Shown piece by piece: positions 26,598 through 36,693 of a stretch of 64,000 bases of DNA. Positions within the stretch are counted from its first letter, which is position 1, and every line of letters begins with the position of its first letter. Under the pieces are notes generated by a model that had not been told where the DNA came from, did not search any database, and saw nothing but the letters and a program-made list of their open reading frames with translations. Position numbers and translations under genes: made by a program. Source of the DNA: a virus; IMG/VR virus record IMGVR_UViG_3300048032_000927, positions 1-64,000 of that record; one strand, 5' to 3'.

Positions 26598-29500
26598 TGG
26601 ACATATCAGCAAAAGACTGGCAGACGGGAATATCGTATAAAAAAGACGATATCGTAAGGATAGATAATCTCTCCACGCCAAACTATGTTGATATAAATGC
26701 TGAGCGAGCAATAGGAGAAATCTTATTAAATCTTACTGATGATCAGGAAAATTTCTTACAAACAGACGCAAATGAATTTATTGGTGTTGATGTAGGAGAT
26801 TTATACAAAGGAGATGTTTCGCCGCAAGTTTTAATTAGCTCAAGCAAAGAAACGAAATACGGATTTTTATTTAAAGTTGATCCAAGTATTGGGTATTCAG
26901 CCCAAGCAATGATAAAAAAGAATACAGAGGAATCTGATTTAAATGATGCTTATACAACTTATTTATTTACCGAAGAGGGGCAAATTAATAAAGAAACTTC
27001 AATTGGTGTTGGAGTAGGAATAAAATTTTACGATAAAAGTTTGAACGGCTTATCGGTGGCTGATGAAAGAAAAACAAATCGAGCAATGGCTTCATCTGAG
27101 CTTAATCATCTCGAATGGTATAACGCTCAACTCGATATAGCCTCAGAAGATATTCCTCAGCAAGCTGCTTATGGTATAGCTTTTGTTTTTGTATATGGAC
27201 ACAAGTCTGGCGGTTTTGATTTTAAACAAATTAAAGCATCTCCACTTAGTCAATATTTTTATTGCACAGAAGATAATATTTCATCTTTAGATTCAGTACC
27301 TCCTCAAAGTGGATATTGGACTCAAGAGTTTCATTGGCGTCCTTCGTATAATACGCGGGCTGCGTTTTCAGCAATCAACGAGTACATGAAACTTGGTGAC
27401 GGAAACGACTATATTACTAATAGTAGTATCAATTCTTTGCCTCTTGAATTAAGTTTAAATTTTAATAATAGAACGGATAAGCAATCTAAGGCTATTATAC
27501 ATTTTTTACAAGAAAAGCATTTTCCTTATGATTCTATATTTTCACTTAGTTATAATGCTAACAAGTTGTTGTCTGAGGAGACTGGTTCATTTAGATTCAA
27601 ATATACTTATCCATACAGAAAAGATTTAAAGTTTACTTGTACTAATTTTTCGCATAATATTGCGTCCAGAAACAATAATAATATCGCAGCAACATTCGTT
27701 TGCAACACTGAGAGTACATTAAAAAGTGTTGATAGTCACGAAGGGTTCAATATGCGAACAGATGCATTATTGCCTGTTTACATCGACCAAGATACTGAAT
27801 TTAAAAAAGGAGAAAAAATAACACTAAACACTTTCTCTCTTGAAGAGCCTGCGGCATCTGAGCTTGAGGGTGCATTAAGCATCGAAGGATCTGACTTTGA
27901 GAATGGCGTACCCAGGTCAGCTATTGTTAAGTTTACTGAAGCGCAAAATTTAGATACTCAAGATTGTGTTTACATTACTGCCCCCGAAAATTCTATATAC
28001 AACGTAGGCAAAGTAAAGGTTACCGAGGTAACCAGTGATACTGAATTTAAAGTTGGCCCAATACTGGAAGAAGGTGATACTGAAAAAGTTCAAAATTACC
28101 AGCAGATACAATATTTGTTTATCAAGCAGTTAGATAGATGTCCTGAGGACTGCTTAAACTCAAGGCCTTTATTTCCTGATGGGGCCTCAATTATTAATCC
28201 TGAAATTATAGATCCACAATCAGGTGAAGCTAGAAAAAGAATCGTATTCTTAAAGAATTACCGCCGACTCATATTAGAGTCTCCGATTACTCAGTCAACT
28301 TCGTCGGTAACATTTACCCCTGTAGAGAATTTTACTCTTCGCGCCGAAGAAGATTTCAAGCTTATTATTCCTGCAGTTACAGGGCGTAGTAGTATATATA
28401 TTGAAGACCCCGAAGGTATTCCTAAATATCCATGGTTGAAGGTTCGCGCTTTCGAGCATAAGCCGTCTTTTGCGTTTAGTGTCAATCAGGCTCCAGAGCA
28501 TATAAGTACAGATTTTCTGGATAGCTATGTAAAGAAATATAAAAAAGGGATAAATCAAAATTTGTTTACTTTGAATCTTGTGTTTGATCTAAAGACTGAC
28601 AGGGAAGCTGCTGAGATATTACAATTTCTAGAAAGTCACTTAGGTTACAAAAAATTTAGGTATGATCTACCAAGGCCATATATCAAAGACCTTGACTATA
28701 TAACAACTCCTAATAGACAACTCAATTCAATTTTTTACTGTCCAGCTTGGGAGCATACAGTTGTTTATAAAAACAACCACACTATTACGGCTACATTTGT
28801 AGAATCCGTCACCTCTCATCCTGAAGACCTTAGGGATGTTTACGGTTTATACGGAAGAGATGAAGAAGGTCCTTGTTTTGCAGCTAAATTAGCAAATCCA
28901 ATTACAGAGCATTATTTATGTACATTTTCCTCAAACTTACAAATGGCGGAAGGGTCAGGATTTAGCTTGGACGCTGACGGCAACAAACGTTTAGGGGCAA
29001 AAAATAAAGCAGTAGATTTAGTGTTTATCGTTGATATGACTGGTAGTATGCAGTCCACTTTGACCACAGGCGGAACTACTGTGACGAAACAACAAGCCGC
29101 TATTGACACTATACTCAAAATGATAGTCGCTCATGATGATTATGTAATGCCCGGGACTTATAGTTACGGCGGAGAGTTTGAGGCTCCAGCGATTTCTTTT
29201 CAAGATATTTCGGGCGATTCCAATGTTCCGCCCTGGCCCGTTGATGCAAGTCAAAAAAGTTTGATTGATATTAATGCTGGCGATGTAAATAGTAATCTCA
29301 AAGAAAAAGGTTATCGAGTAAACAATCTAGAGAGATTTAAAATCAAAGTAGACCAGAAAAGAGTGAATATTGGTTTCATCTTGATGGCTGACCAATCACA
29401 AACAGTGATCGATTTAAGTGAGATCCCCGATGCTTTTGATAAAGATATTGTTTACGATTCGGTTATTAAAGTCAAGGATAATAGGATACCTTACGGAGAT

Positions 29501-31807
29501 GGAGAGTATTTTTCAAAAGTAATAAGTAAAGCACTTGCTCAGATGTACAATACTCCAAGGGCTGAATATGTTACTGATAGAATCATTATTATTCTAAGTG
29601 ACGGAGAAACTTATACTGGGGATACCAGCGGGGGTCGTGGCAGTAAATACAGCCCCTCTGCCTTGCAAATGTGTGCAGCTCTAAGAAAAAATGGCGCACT
29701 TGCAAAAAGAAGACCAACTGATAGTGTTTTGGGCCAGTATGGACATGGAGGAAATACTCCGGCCTCAAAAATGCAAGAGTATCAATATCAAGAAAAAGAT
29801 GGTAAATCCAGGTTGATAAATCCAGATTTAGGCAGCTCTAATCCATCGTGGTATTCAGAAGACTTACCTACTATTGTTATGTTTGCGGGAATTGGCTCAC
29901 CTAGTTCTGGTGTTTCTAGCTTGGCAAAAAATTATGTTTACGACTACGATGGTGCTTCTCCGTATACAGCGGCACCAACAAAGACTCCTCAGTTTTATTT
30001 TCCGATCACCGATGGAGGTGTTCAATCGAAAGAATTAGAAAGATTGATGGATTTAATCAAGACTGTAGAAATCTTGACTAGCGATTCTGGGTTCAACAAT
30101 TTATTCTCATTAACCCTGCACAATTGCGGGCCGCATGAAGTAGAGATACTGAATACTCTTATAAATATAAAATCACAAGCAGGACCGCTACAATGGACTA
30201 CAGAACTTTTGCGCCAAGGAATACCAAAGGGCGGTGACATAAAAGAGCTAGAGTTATTGGAATCTAGTGAAACCTCTAGTAATGTTACAAGGGGTAAGGG
30301 CGGTCAATATTATAATGACCCAAATAATCAAAGTTTGTTTCAAGAAGCGGGAGGTGGGTCAAATATATTGTGGGAATCTTTCAACACAAAATACGAAGTA
30401 TACAGACAAGGAAAAATACACGAGATTGATGGTGGCTGGAATCCGTTGAAGGAGAGTTTTAGCCTGATTACTGATAGTGGTGAAAATCTTGTGTTAGATT
30501 CAGGTGAGGAAATAATAACCGATCCTGAAGCCGCCGGCCCAATAAAAACCAGAGGAGTATTAAATACGGGAGTTGCATTCAAAGGCATGCCTGTCAGAGT
30601 TTTTAGAGCAGAATCGGGGTTAGAAATAGTTGATTATAACATAGGTAACGTAAATCAGTCAAATAATTTCAAGGGTGATTATTCTCATTTGCCAAAATTA
30701 AAACCAAATGAATCACTAGATTTATTCTTCGGTCTTCGAGTTGGTAGGCTTAGTGACATCAGTGAAGAGGTTCAGTTTGTGGTACATACAGACGACGGAA
30801 CTCTCAATAAAACAGATTGCTATGGAAATATAAACTTCAACATAGGATCAACAAAGAAACTAGAGTATCAAAAACCGACTCAGGAGCCATTAAAAAGAAT
30901 AGTTAGTGATTTGGTTCATTTTAGTGATGGAGCTATAGGGGCAGCAATGTCCATGGCTCCAGAGCTAGAAATAAAGCAATTAACAACCAATGGGAGTGTT
31001 GGTAGATATTATAGTGCCTCCGGAAGAAGTAGATCTGGTAATGTATTTAGAGTTACTCAAAAGAATCCAATAACATCAAGAGCAATAGATGTCTCTATAG
31101 GAAAACAAAGAAATGCTCCCGCACAAGCGACATCGTATCCCTCGGGATTTCCTGTAAACTCTACTTTATTGGCTGATGGTTTTGTTATAGCTAATTCCGA
31201 AAAACAAATAATTGACCTATATAAAAAAGAAGGTATAGGAATAAGTTTAAAGGACACTGATGGTGGAGCTGAGTTTAGTTATAGGTCATCAGAGTATTCA
31301 AGATACTTCATGATGAAAGACAGTGATTATATAGCAGCTAGATTCGTAAAGAAATTGAACCGATGGGGTTATGGGGCTATCAATCTTAAAGCAAATAAAA
31401 TACCAACAGGCCCTTCGCTTAAATCAGGCTATTCCCCGGAAGAAGCAGAAAAAGGGTTTATGCCTGAAGATGTATCTAATATGTTGGGTAGCGGAGAATA
31501 TAAAAGCGCAACATCAAGTTTAAAAAATGTAACAGAAACTCTTGACTCGATACTAATTAAGGAAGATGCATTATTAACGATGTATGACCAACCTGATTTC
31601 GCTGGTAATGTAGTTCTTAAAGAAACGGGTCCGTTATTAGTTTATTCTAAAAACGCATCAGAGTACATTAATTCAATTGATACTGAAGCTTTAAAAGACA
31701 CAGGTATAGTAGATGAAAACGGAAATCTTATTAGGTCTAAGATTAAATCAGTAGATAATCTTAATGCATACCTTAACGGATCATTCAAAATAGAATACAT
31801 ACGATGA
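26597..31807 (+). CDS. Large tail-tip protein with von Willebrand A domain and crystallin-like C terminus
   Basis: The product has 1,736 residues. Two related gpM-like / minor-tail-like blocks lie at about residues 242-375 and 618-735; each has an aromatic FHWRPSYN or PSFAFSVNQ start, a HFLQEKHF / QFLESHLG helix and an AATFVCN / TATFVES end. A von Willebrand factor A domain follows at about 800-1150, with the metal site D813-x-T815-x-S817 and D1002 in IIIILSDGET. Residues about 1655-1736 form a beta/gamma-crystallin-like module (LTMYDQPDFAGNVVLKETGP) also present at the end of the next protein. vWA domains bind ligands through a metal ion, so adhesion to the host or assembly of tip parts is plausible. 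Confidence 0.7.
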   Translation: MDISAKDWQTGISYKKDDIVRIDNLSTPNYVDINAERAIGEILLNLTDDQENFLQTDANEFIGVDVGDLYKGDVSPQVLISSSKETKYGFLFKVDPSIGYSAQAMIKKNTEESDLNDAYTTYLFTEEGQINKETSIGVGVGIKFYDKSLNGLSVADERKTNRAMASSELNHLEWYNAQLDIASEDIPQQAAYGIAFVFVYGHKSGGFDFKQIKASPLSQYFYCTEDNISSLDSVPPQSGYWTQEFHWRPSYNTRAAFSAINEYMKLGDGNDYITNSSINSLPLELSLNFNNRTDKQSKAIIHFLQEKHFPYDSIFSLSYNANKLLSEETGSFRFKYTYPYRKDLKFTCTNFSHNIASRNNNNIAATFVCNTESTLKSVDSHEGFNMRTDALLPVYIDQDTEFKKGEKITLNTFSLEEPAASELEGALSIEGSDFENGVPRSAIVKFTEAQNLDTQDCVYITAPENSIYNVGKVKVTEVTSDTEFKVGPILEEGDTEKVQNYQQIQYLFIKQLDRCPEDCLNSRPLFPDGASIINPEIIDPQSGEARKRIVFLKNYRRLILESPITQSTSSVTFTPVENFTLRAEEDFKLIIPAVTGRSSIYIEDPEGIPKYPWLKVRAFEHKPSFAFSVNQAPEHISTDFLDSYVKKYKKGINQNLFTLNLVFDLKTDREAAEILQFLESHLGYKKFRYDLPRPYIKDLDYITTPNRQLNSIFYCPAWEHTVVYKNNHTITATFVESVTSHPEDLRDVYGLYGRDEEGPCFAAKLANPITEHYLCTFSSNLQMAEGSGFSLDADGNKRLGAKNKAVDLVFIVDMTGSMQSTLTTGGTTVTKQQAAIDTILKMIVAHDDYVMPGTYSYGGEFEAPAISFQDISGDSNVPPWPVDASQKSLIDINAGDVNSNLKEKGYRVNNLERFKIKVDQKRVNIGFILMADQSQTVIDLSEIPDAFDKDIVYDSVIKVKDNRIPYGDGEYFSKVISKALAQMYNTPRAEYVTDRIIIILSDGETYTGDTSGGRGSKYSPSALQMCAALRKNGALAKRRPTDSVLGQYGHGGNTPASKMQEYQYQEKDGKSRLINPDLGSSNPSWYSEDLPTIVMFAGIGSPSSGVSSLAKNYVYDYDGASPYTAAPTKTPQFYFPITDGGVQSKELERLMDLIKTVEILTSDSGFNNLFSLTLHNCGPHEVEILNTLINIKSQAGPLQWTTELLRQGIPKGGDIKELELLESSETSSNVTRGKGGQYYNDPNNQSLFQEAGGGSNILWESFNTKYEVYRQGKIHEIDGGWNPLKESFSLITDSGENLVLDSGEEIITDPEAAGPIKTRGVLNTGVAFKGMPVRVFRAESGLEIVDYNIGNVNQSNNFKGDYSHLPKLKPNESLDLFFGLRVGRLSDISEEVQFVVHTDDGTLNKTDCYGNINFNIGSTKKLEYQKPTQEPLKRIVSDLVHFSDGAIGAAMSMAPELEIKQLTTNGSVGRYYSASGRSRSGNVFRVTQKNPITSRAIDVSIGKQRNAPAQATSYPSGFPVNSTLLADGFVIANSEKQIIDLYKKEGIGISLKDTDGGAEFSYRSSEYSRYFMMKDSDYIAARFVKKLNRWGYGAINLKANKIPTGPSLKSGYSPEEAEKGFMPEDVSNMLGSGEYKSATSSLKNVTETLDSILIKEDALLTMYDQPDFAGNVVLKETGPLLVYSKNASEYINSIDTEALKDTGIVDENGNLIRSKIKSVDNLNAYLNGSFKIEYIR

Positions 31808-33393
31808 GCTTTATAACAGAAGAGTCAGGTATATGTCTTGGTCACAGTGGCGAAGTTGCGTATCCTTTTTGCGGCGAACTTGTAAGAGAGGGAGAATTAA
31901 AATATATCCTAGAAGAAGGCGGCAAAGTATTATTAACTGATACTCCATGTGGTGGCCCGATACCTGAATTTGATTGTAATTTTGACAGAAAAGTTGTTGA
32001 CACTGGAAAGTTCATCACTTTAACGAATGTCTGTACGTTACCTATTACAGTGACAGGTTTCACTATGTCTGATCCAGCTAGATTTTCCTTGTTTGAATAT
32101 CCACTACATAAGGGAACGCAAATTTATACCTCAGGAAATACCGCCGACCTTCCTTTTACTTTACAGCCAAATGAATTTAAAAGAATAAACACATATTTTC
32201 ATCCTCTTATATCAGAGTTAACGAATGGAACGCCCGGAACTTTTGATAATCGAGTCGGCGATTCTTTTGAATCAAGGGTAGAAATTTATCCAGGATTCCC
32301 TATACAAAATTGTACAAATGATCCAAATAGCTGTGACGCATACTTTACTTTAAGTGGAGAGTTTGTGTGCGAAGAGCCTGACAAAGATTGGATGTATAAT
32401 AATGAGAATTTTATAACCCCGAACTTATCTGATTTAGGTGGGATAGATGCTGATTATTGCATACCAATCACAGATCCAATAGAAATGGTTAAGGATGGCG
32501 GGCTTCATATTGAAAATACATTTTCGGGGCTAAGAGATACAGCTATTGCTTACGGAAAAGTACTGGATGATGGTGGCAGGCTTCACGAGAAATATCAAGA
32601 TATCGGAATGGCTGGATCGCTTGCAGGTTTCGGGGCAATATGCCAAGGCTTGATTGACTCCAATAACCATAACAATATAAATAATTTGTTTGGGGCTACA
32701 TTAACCAACCATTCATATACCTATAATGATGGCGAGAATGAATACCCGCTAAATATTAGCTATACTCCAAATAATACAGCAGTTAAGTCGTTTAATGATA
32801 TACCTCATACAGGGATGCTCTTTAATGTGTTTTCAGAAGACCCATCAAGGGAAACTTATTACAGTACGGTATTTATAAATGTCGGCGCAAAAGATGCACA
32901 AAGACAATTAAATAGAATGTTTACTGCGCAAAAAGGAGAGTATACTTTGGAAGATTTCTGTACTCCAGAAAAGTTTGAGAATAAAAATATTTCAACTGAT
33001 TTAGTTTATATTAGTGATGGATTTATAGGTCATGCAGAGGCGTGGCTACCCTCAGTAGCTGCAATATTCAATAAAGGAGTATATACTAAAGAGGATATAG
33101 AGCCAGAAGTCAGTAGGGACTTTGAATCAATATTGATACGGGAAAATGTAAAACTGACAATGTATTCAAAAGAAAACTTAAGCGGAGATGTACTACTAGA
33201 AAAGGAAGGTCCAGTCATATTCTATATAGCAGGGCGTTTCAACGCGGATGATATAAGCGAACAAATCTTAATTGATCAAGGTTTAACCGAGGGGCTTCTC
33301 GATAATGATGGTTTATTTATAGACAGTAAGTTGGAGTTTTTTGACTGGAATCGTTCGCAATTAAATTCTTTCAAAATAGAATATTTAGGATGA
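31804..33393 (+). CDS. Tail-tip accessory protein with Ig-like and crystallin-like domains
   Basis: This 529-residue protein has at residues about 50-190 a beta sandwich with features of ASPM/SPD-2/Hydin-type Ig domains (GKFITLTNVCTLPITVTGF, then FTLQPNEFKRINTYFHP). The middle is of unknown family. Residues about 445-529 match the crystallin-like C terminus of the preceding protein (LTMYSKENLSGDVLLEKEGP and a terminal SFKIEYLG). Cysteines are frequent in the N-terminal half. ATGA overlaps couple it to both neighbours. The shared C terminus suggests the two proteins dock to the same partner or bind calcium, which is not testable here. Confidence 0.55.
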   Translation: MSFITEESGICLGHSGEVAYPFCGELVREGELKYILEEGGKVLLTDTPCGGPIPEFDCNFDRKVVDTGKFITLTNVCTLPITVTGFTMSDPARFSLFEYPLHKGTQIYTSGNTADLPFTLQPNEFKRINTYFHPLISELTNGTPGTFDNRVGDSFESRVEIYPGFPIQNCTNDPNSCDAYFTLSGEFVCEEPDKDWMYNNENFITPNLSDLGGIDADYCIPITDPIEMVKDGGLHIENTFSGLRDTAIAYGKVLDDGGRLHEKYQDIGMAGSLAGFGAICQGLIDSNNHNNINNLFGATLTNHSYTYNDGENEYPLNISYTPNNTAVKSFNDIPHTGMLFNVFSEDPSRETYYSTVFINVGAKDAQRQLNRMFTAQKGEYTLEDFCTPEKFENKNISTDLVYISDGFIGHAEAWLPSVAAIFNKGVYTKEDIEPEVSRDFESILIRENVKLTMYSKENLSGDVLLEKEGPVIFYIAGRFNADDISEQILIDQGLTEGLLDNDGLFIDSKLEFFDWNRSQLNSFKIEYLG

Positions 33394-34940
33394 TAAACAT
33401 TTATAATATATCTTCTGGTGATTCAGATTCTAATAATGATTACATTAATATTCATGCGTCTATGGATGCGTCAGAAACTTCTTTTGTAAGTGTTTATAAT
33501 GTGGATGGAACTGGTGTCATTCAATATAATACAAGGTCTGATTATTTATGGAAAGTAGAAAGAAAAAAATACTTTTCGGAAAGTAATGTAAATTTAAAGT
33601 CATCTCAATCTAGTAAATTAGGATATCCTGAATATTTTTCATGGGCTCCTGGTGGTAATATTTCGGTACTATCCAATGATGAAAGAATTGAAAATAACGA
33701 ATATTTACCTTTAACGCAAAAAAATGATATATCTGACGCTGATATTGAAAAGTCCAATATATTAGTGTTGTCTGATTATTATGATGATCCTTGGGTGCCA
33801 AGCGGCGCAGTTGTTGTAGATCAGGTTTATTCAACTAAAATCGGCGCTGATAGTTCTGTGGGTGATCCGCCTTTTGTTAGTTTGACTACTGGAGAATCGA
33901 CTCAACCGGTATCAGGGTTTATGGATACACTACAGCCTATACTTGGACTTAGTGAAGCTGAAAAAGAGGCGGTTAAACAAAACACTAAACAAATTTGTAA
34001 ATTTCAATTAAGTTCCTCTAGTTTAGAAGGCTCTGTATTCTCTTTTAATATTGTTAAAAATTTTCTTGGCAATGATTATTTTGGAGTTGGTAGTGAGAAC
34101 TTGCCGATTCAGTTTGGTAGAATAAAACTAAACAAAACCGACAATCTATCTACTCTAAGAGAATGGAACAGTATCTTTACTATCAATGACGATTGTAATG
34201 TTGACTCAATCTTCAGAGACGGAACAAATAGAGATACGGTGTTTTACTCAGAGCTCGAACAATACATAAATGATAACTGGTCAGGCAGATTAAAGGATCA
34301 TCTTTGGGGTAAATACATTAATGACGAAACATGCCCTTTAAGCACGAGAGATCCAAGCAAATTAAAGAGACACATATTGTATTGTTATTATTATTTTGGC
34401 GTTTCTGATGATATTTACAATTTAGCATTAAAAGCTTATCCTGATTACAAAGCTCAGGTCGGTATTCAAACAGTTATGCGTTGGCACATAGGACTTGGTG
34501 GAAAAAGTAAGTATTCGAAAAACAGAAGATTTATTACGGAAGAGTATTCTTATTTGCCCGCAATATCTGAATATAAAACTGTAAGCAAAGTTATGGGCTT
34601 GCCGCCCCGAACATTATACATTTATAGTGTTGCAAATAACCGAAATATCGCTAACGTAATAGGAGATGCGCCTGTAGAAGTACAAACCGTTGACCTTGAT
34701 TTTGAGGCATTACTGCAAGCCAGATCTATGTTATGGTGGGAGGGCGTTGATTCTTATTTACAAATGCGGGAGCAATCACTCGAGACATCCTTTCCATCTG
34801 TGGAATTATTTGAAGAAGTTGATGATAATAACTATATGCCAAGAGAGTCTAGTTTTGAATCAGATGCAGGTAACAAGCAATATTTCGAGCCAACAGGAAG
34901 CGATATTACAATAACCGAAGATACTGAAATCTATGATTAA
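33390..34940 (+). CDS. Tail-tip protein of unknown family
   Basis: This 516-residue protein has an acidic, Ser/Asp/Asn-rich N-terminal half and a more regular helical C-terminal half containing SRDPSKLK-like basic patches, MRWHIGLGGKSKYSKNRR and LLQARSMLWWEGVDSYLQ. No motif I recognise. It is coupled by an ATGA overlap to the preceding gene and overlaps the gpL-like gene by 8 bp, so it is part of the tail-tip operon. Its place directly before gpL suggests an M-like or hub accessory role. Confidence 0.45.
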   Translation: MINIYNISSGDSDSNNDYINIHASMDASETSFVSVYNVDGTGVIQYNTRSDYLWKVERKKYFSESNVNLKSSQSSKLGYPEYFSWAPGGNISVLSNDERIENNEYLPLTQKNDISDADIEKSNILVLSDYYDDPWVPSGAVVVDQVYSTKIGADSSVGDPPFVSLTTGESTQPVSGFMDTLQPILGLSEAEKEAVKQNTKQICKFQLSSSSLEGSVFSFNIVKNFLGNDYFGVGSENLPIQFGRIKLNKTDNLSTLREWNSIFTINDDCNVDSIFRDGTNRDTVFYSELEQYINDNWSGRLKDHLWGKYINDETCPLSTRDPSKLKRHILYCYYYFGVSDDIYNLALKAYPDYKAQVGIQTVMRWHIGLGGKSKYSKNRRFITEEYSYLPAISEYKTVSKVMGLPPRTLYIYSVANNRNIANVIGDAPVEVQTVDLDFEALLQARSMLWWEGVDSYLQMREQSLETSFPSVELFEEVDDNNYMPRESSFESDAGNKQYFEPTGSDITITEDTEIYD

Positions 34941-35964
34941 AAAAGAACATGTGCAAACTCTTTTTGAGCTGGACCCTTCGGCTATAATATCTTTGTACCA
35001 GATAGATCTAAAGGAAAAAGGAAAGTATTTGTTTCATGCTGGAGAAAATGGATATAAAAATAAAATAATATTTAACTCTCAAGCTTACGATTTTTTTCCT
35101 ATTCAAGCGGAAGGCTTCGAGATTAAAGGCGATGGCAGGCTTCCTAGGCCAACACTCACATTATCTAATCATGGCGGAGTGATATCAATGCGCTTGAATT
35201 ATTTCAAAGACTTTATTAATTACAAGGTTACAAGAATCAAAACGTTTGTTAAATATTTAGACAACGCAAACTTTCCGAACAATTTAAACCCACACTCAGA
35301 GCCGGATCCTGATGCAGCATTCGAGCAGGATGTTTTCTTTATTAATCAGAAGACCAAAGAAGATGATAACATTGTAGAGTTTGAGTTGGTTTCATTATTG
35401 GAGTTACAAAACGCAAACACTCCAAATAGAACAGTATATTCAAACCACTGCCCCTGGCAATATAGGGGTGACATAGGATGCGGGTACAAAGGAAAGCCTA
35501 TAGCTGACGAAAAAAATGTAAGATTTGTTCCCAGTGGCTACAATGGAGCAATGGTTGGTGAAGAAGTTTACTTTGGCTCTGAATTTGGATCAACAGAATT
35601 TGCACCTTTGAACTCTAATGAATCTTATAATGATTGGAATGTAAATTCTACATACAATAAAGGAGACGTTGTTAAGATTGTACCATTCGATTACGATTCA
35701 TCTTTAAATCCAGTCGCAATTTACGTATGCATCAAAGACGCAGTAAAGTCAAACCCTATATTTGATAGAGAAAGTTGGCGGCTAGATGAATGTGACAGAA
35801 CTTTATGTGGTTGCAGGCTTAGATTTTCAGATCCAGCCACAGGCGCAGGAGGAGGATTGCGTATATCTGATAACGCAAATAGCCAAGATGCTTTTTGGAC
35901 AGAATCAGAAGAGGGTTTACCGTTTGGAGGATTTCCTGGAGTTGATCCTTATGACTTCAAGTAA
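34933..35964 (+). CDS. Minor tail protein L homologue (Fe-S tail tip protein)
   Basis: This 343-residue protein has the gpL-type layout: an N-terminal beta domain (EHVQTLFELDPSA, FNSQAYDFFPIQAEGFEIKG, GRLPRPTLTLSN) and a C-terminal Cys region. Cysteines in NHCPWQYRGDIGCGYKG and ECDRTLCGCRLRF correspond in order and approximate spacing to the four cysteines of lambda gpL that bind an iron-sulfur cluster. An insertion of about 75 residues separates the two Cys pairs and carries a possible carbohydrate-binding segment (YNDWNVNSTYNKGDVV, like chitin-binding type 3 domains). The protein joins the tail tip to the central fibre. It overlaps both neighbours. Confidence 0.85.
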   Translation: MIKKEHVQTLFELDPSAIISLYQIDLKEKGKYLFHAGENGYKNKIIFNSQAYDFFPIQAEGFEIKGDGRLPRPTLTLSNHGGVISMRLNYFKDFINYKVTRIKTFVKYLDNANFPNNLNPHSEPDPDAAFEQDVFFINQKTKEDDNIVEFELVSLLELQNANTPNRTVYSNHCPWQYRGDIGCGYKGKPIADEKNVRFVPSGYNGAMVGEEVYFGSEFGSTEFAPLNSNESYNDWNVNSTYNKGDVVKIVPFDYDSSLNPVAIYVCIKDAVKSNPIFDRESWRLDECDRTLCGCRLRFSDPATGAGGGLRISDNANSQDAFWTESEEGLPFGGFPGVDPYDFK

Positions 35965-36676
35965 TTTCTGCGACAAAATTATAACTCACGCCAAATCTAA
36001 TAATCAAGAAGAGGTTTGTGGATTAATTGTTTTAAATCAAGATTTAACTATTTCAGTTGAGCCGATGATCAATGAACATTCAAGCCCAGACAAATGTTTC
36101 TCAATGTCGGCGGCCAAATTCATCAATTTTAAAATAAACAAAACGATATTAGGTGTTTATCATTCTCACCCTAATCACAATGAAGAACCATCAGAGCACG
36201 ATATTAATACTTGTGAAGAATTAGGTATACCTTATTTGATTTACAGCTTAGTTACTGATAAATTTTTTCTTTATTGCCCCGAATCTTATGAGCCTGAAGA
36301 TCTTATAGGAAGACCTTACGTCGAAGGATTCTACGAATGCACCTCTATCTTCCGCGACTACTTTCACCTAAAACTAAACAAAAACATATCAACCTATAAT
36401 AAAAACTACTGGCTACCAAAAGAAGATAAAAAAGCTAATGATTTATTGTACAATGTATTAGATAAGTATTTTAATAAAGTCAGCGACCAAGATATTAAAA
36501 AGCATGATATATTAGTGTTTCAATTAAAAGAATCTAAAAGATGTCATGTCGGGGTCTATTTAGGTAATGATTATTTCATTCATCAGCCATCAAAAGCACT
36601 ATCATGCAATCAAATGCTAGACGAAAGATGGCAAAGCAAAATAAAAGAAACCTACCGCCACCATTCTTTGGTGTAA
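35951..36676 (+). CDS. gpK-like tail assembly protein: JAMM peptidase plus NlpC/P60
   Basis: The product is 241 residues from the ATG at 35951; a longer frame starting at 35786 lies entirely inside gpL and is unlikely. The N-terminal JAMM/Mov34 metallopeptidase carries E at EEVCGL and the metal motif HSHPNHNEEPSEHD (H-x-H, S-x-x-D). The C-terminal NlpC/P60-type domain has Cys in FYECTSIFRDY and His in RCHVGVYLG, followed by HQPSK. This domain order is that of lambda gpK, which is needed at the tail tip and may cut peptidoglycan during entry. It overlaps gpL by 14 bp. All expected catalytic residues appear present. Confidence 0.85.
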   Translation: MTSSNFCDKIITHAKSNNQEEVCGLIVLNQDLTISVEPMINEHSSPDKCFSMSAAKFINFKINKTILGVYHSHPNHNEEPSEHDINTCEELGIPYLIYSLVTDKFFLYCPESYEPEDLIGRPYVEGFYECTSIFRDYFHLKLNKNISTYNKNYWLPKEDKKANDLLYNVLDKYFNKVSDQDIKKHDILVFQLKESKRCHVGVYLGNDYFIHQPSKALSCNQMLDERWQSKIKETYRHHSLV

Positions 36677-36693
36677 ATATACAAGGCAAAAGG

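Noticed and set aside
35786-35950. N-terminal extension of the gpK-like gene
   Set aside because: It would overlap gpL by 179 bp. The JAMM domain begins right after the ATG at 35951.
36604-36693. Upstream ATG for the gpJ-like gene
   Set aside because: It overlaps the NlpC/P60 end of the gpK-like gene. The ATG at 36694 has AAGG at good spacing and starts the gpI-like sequence.
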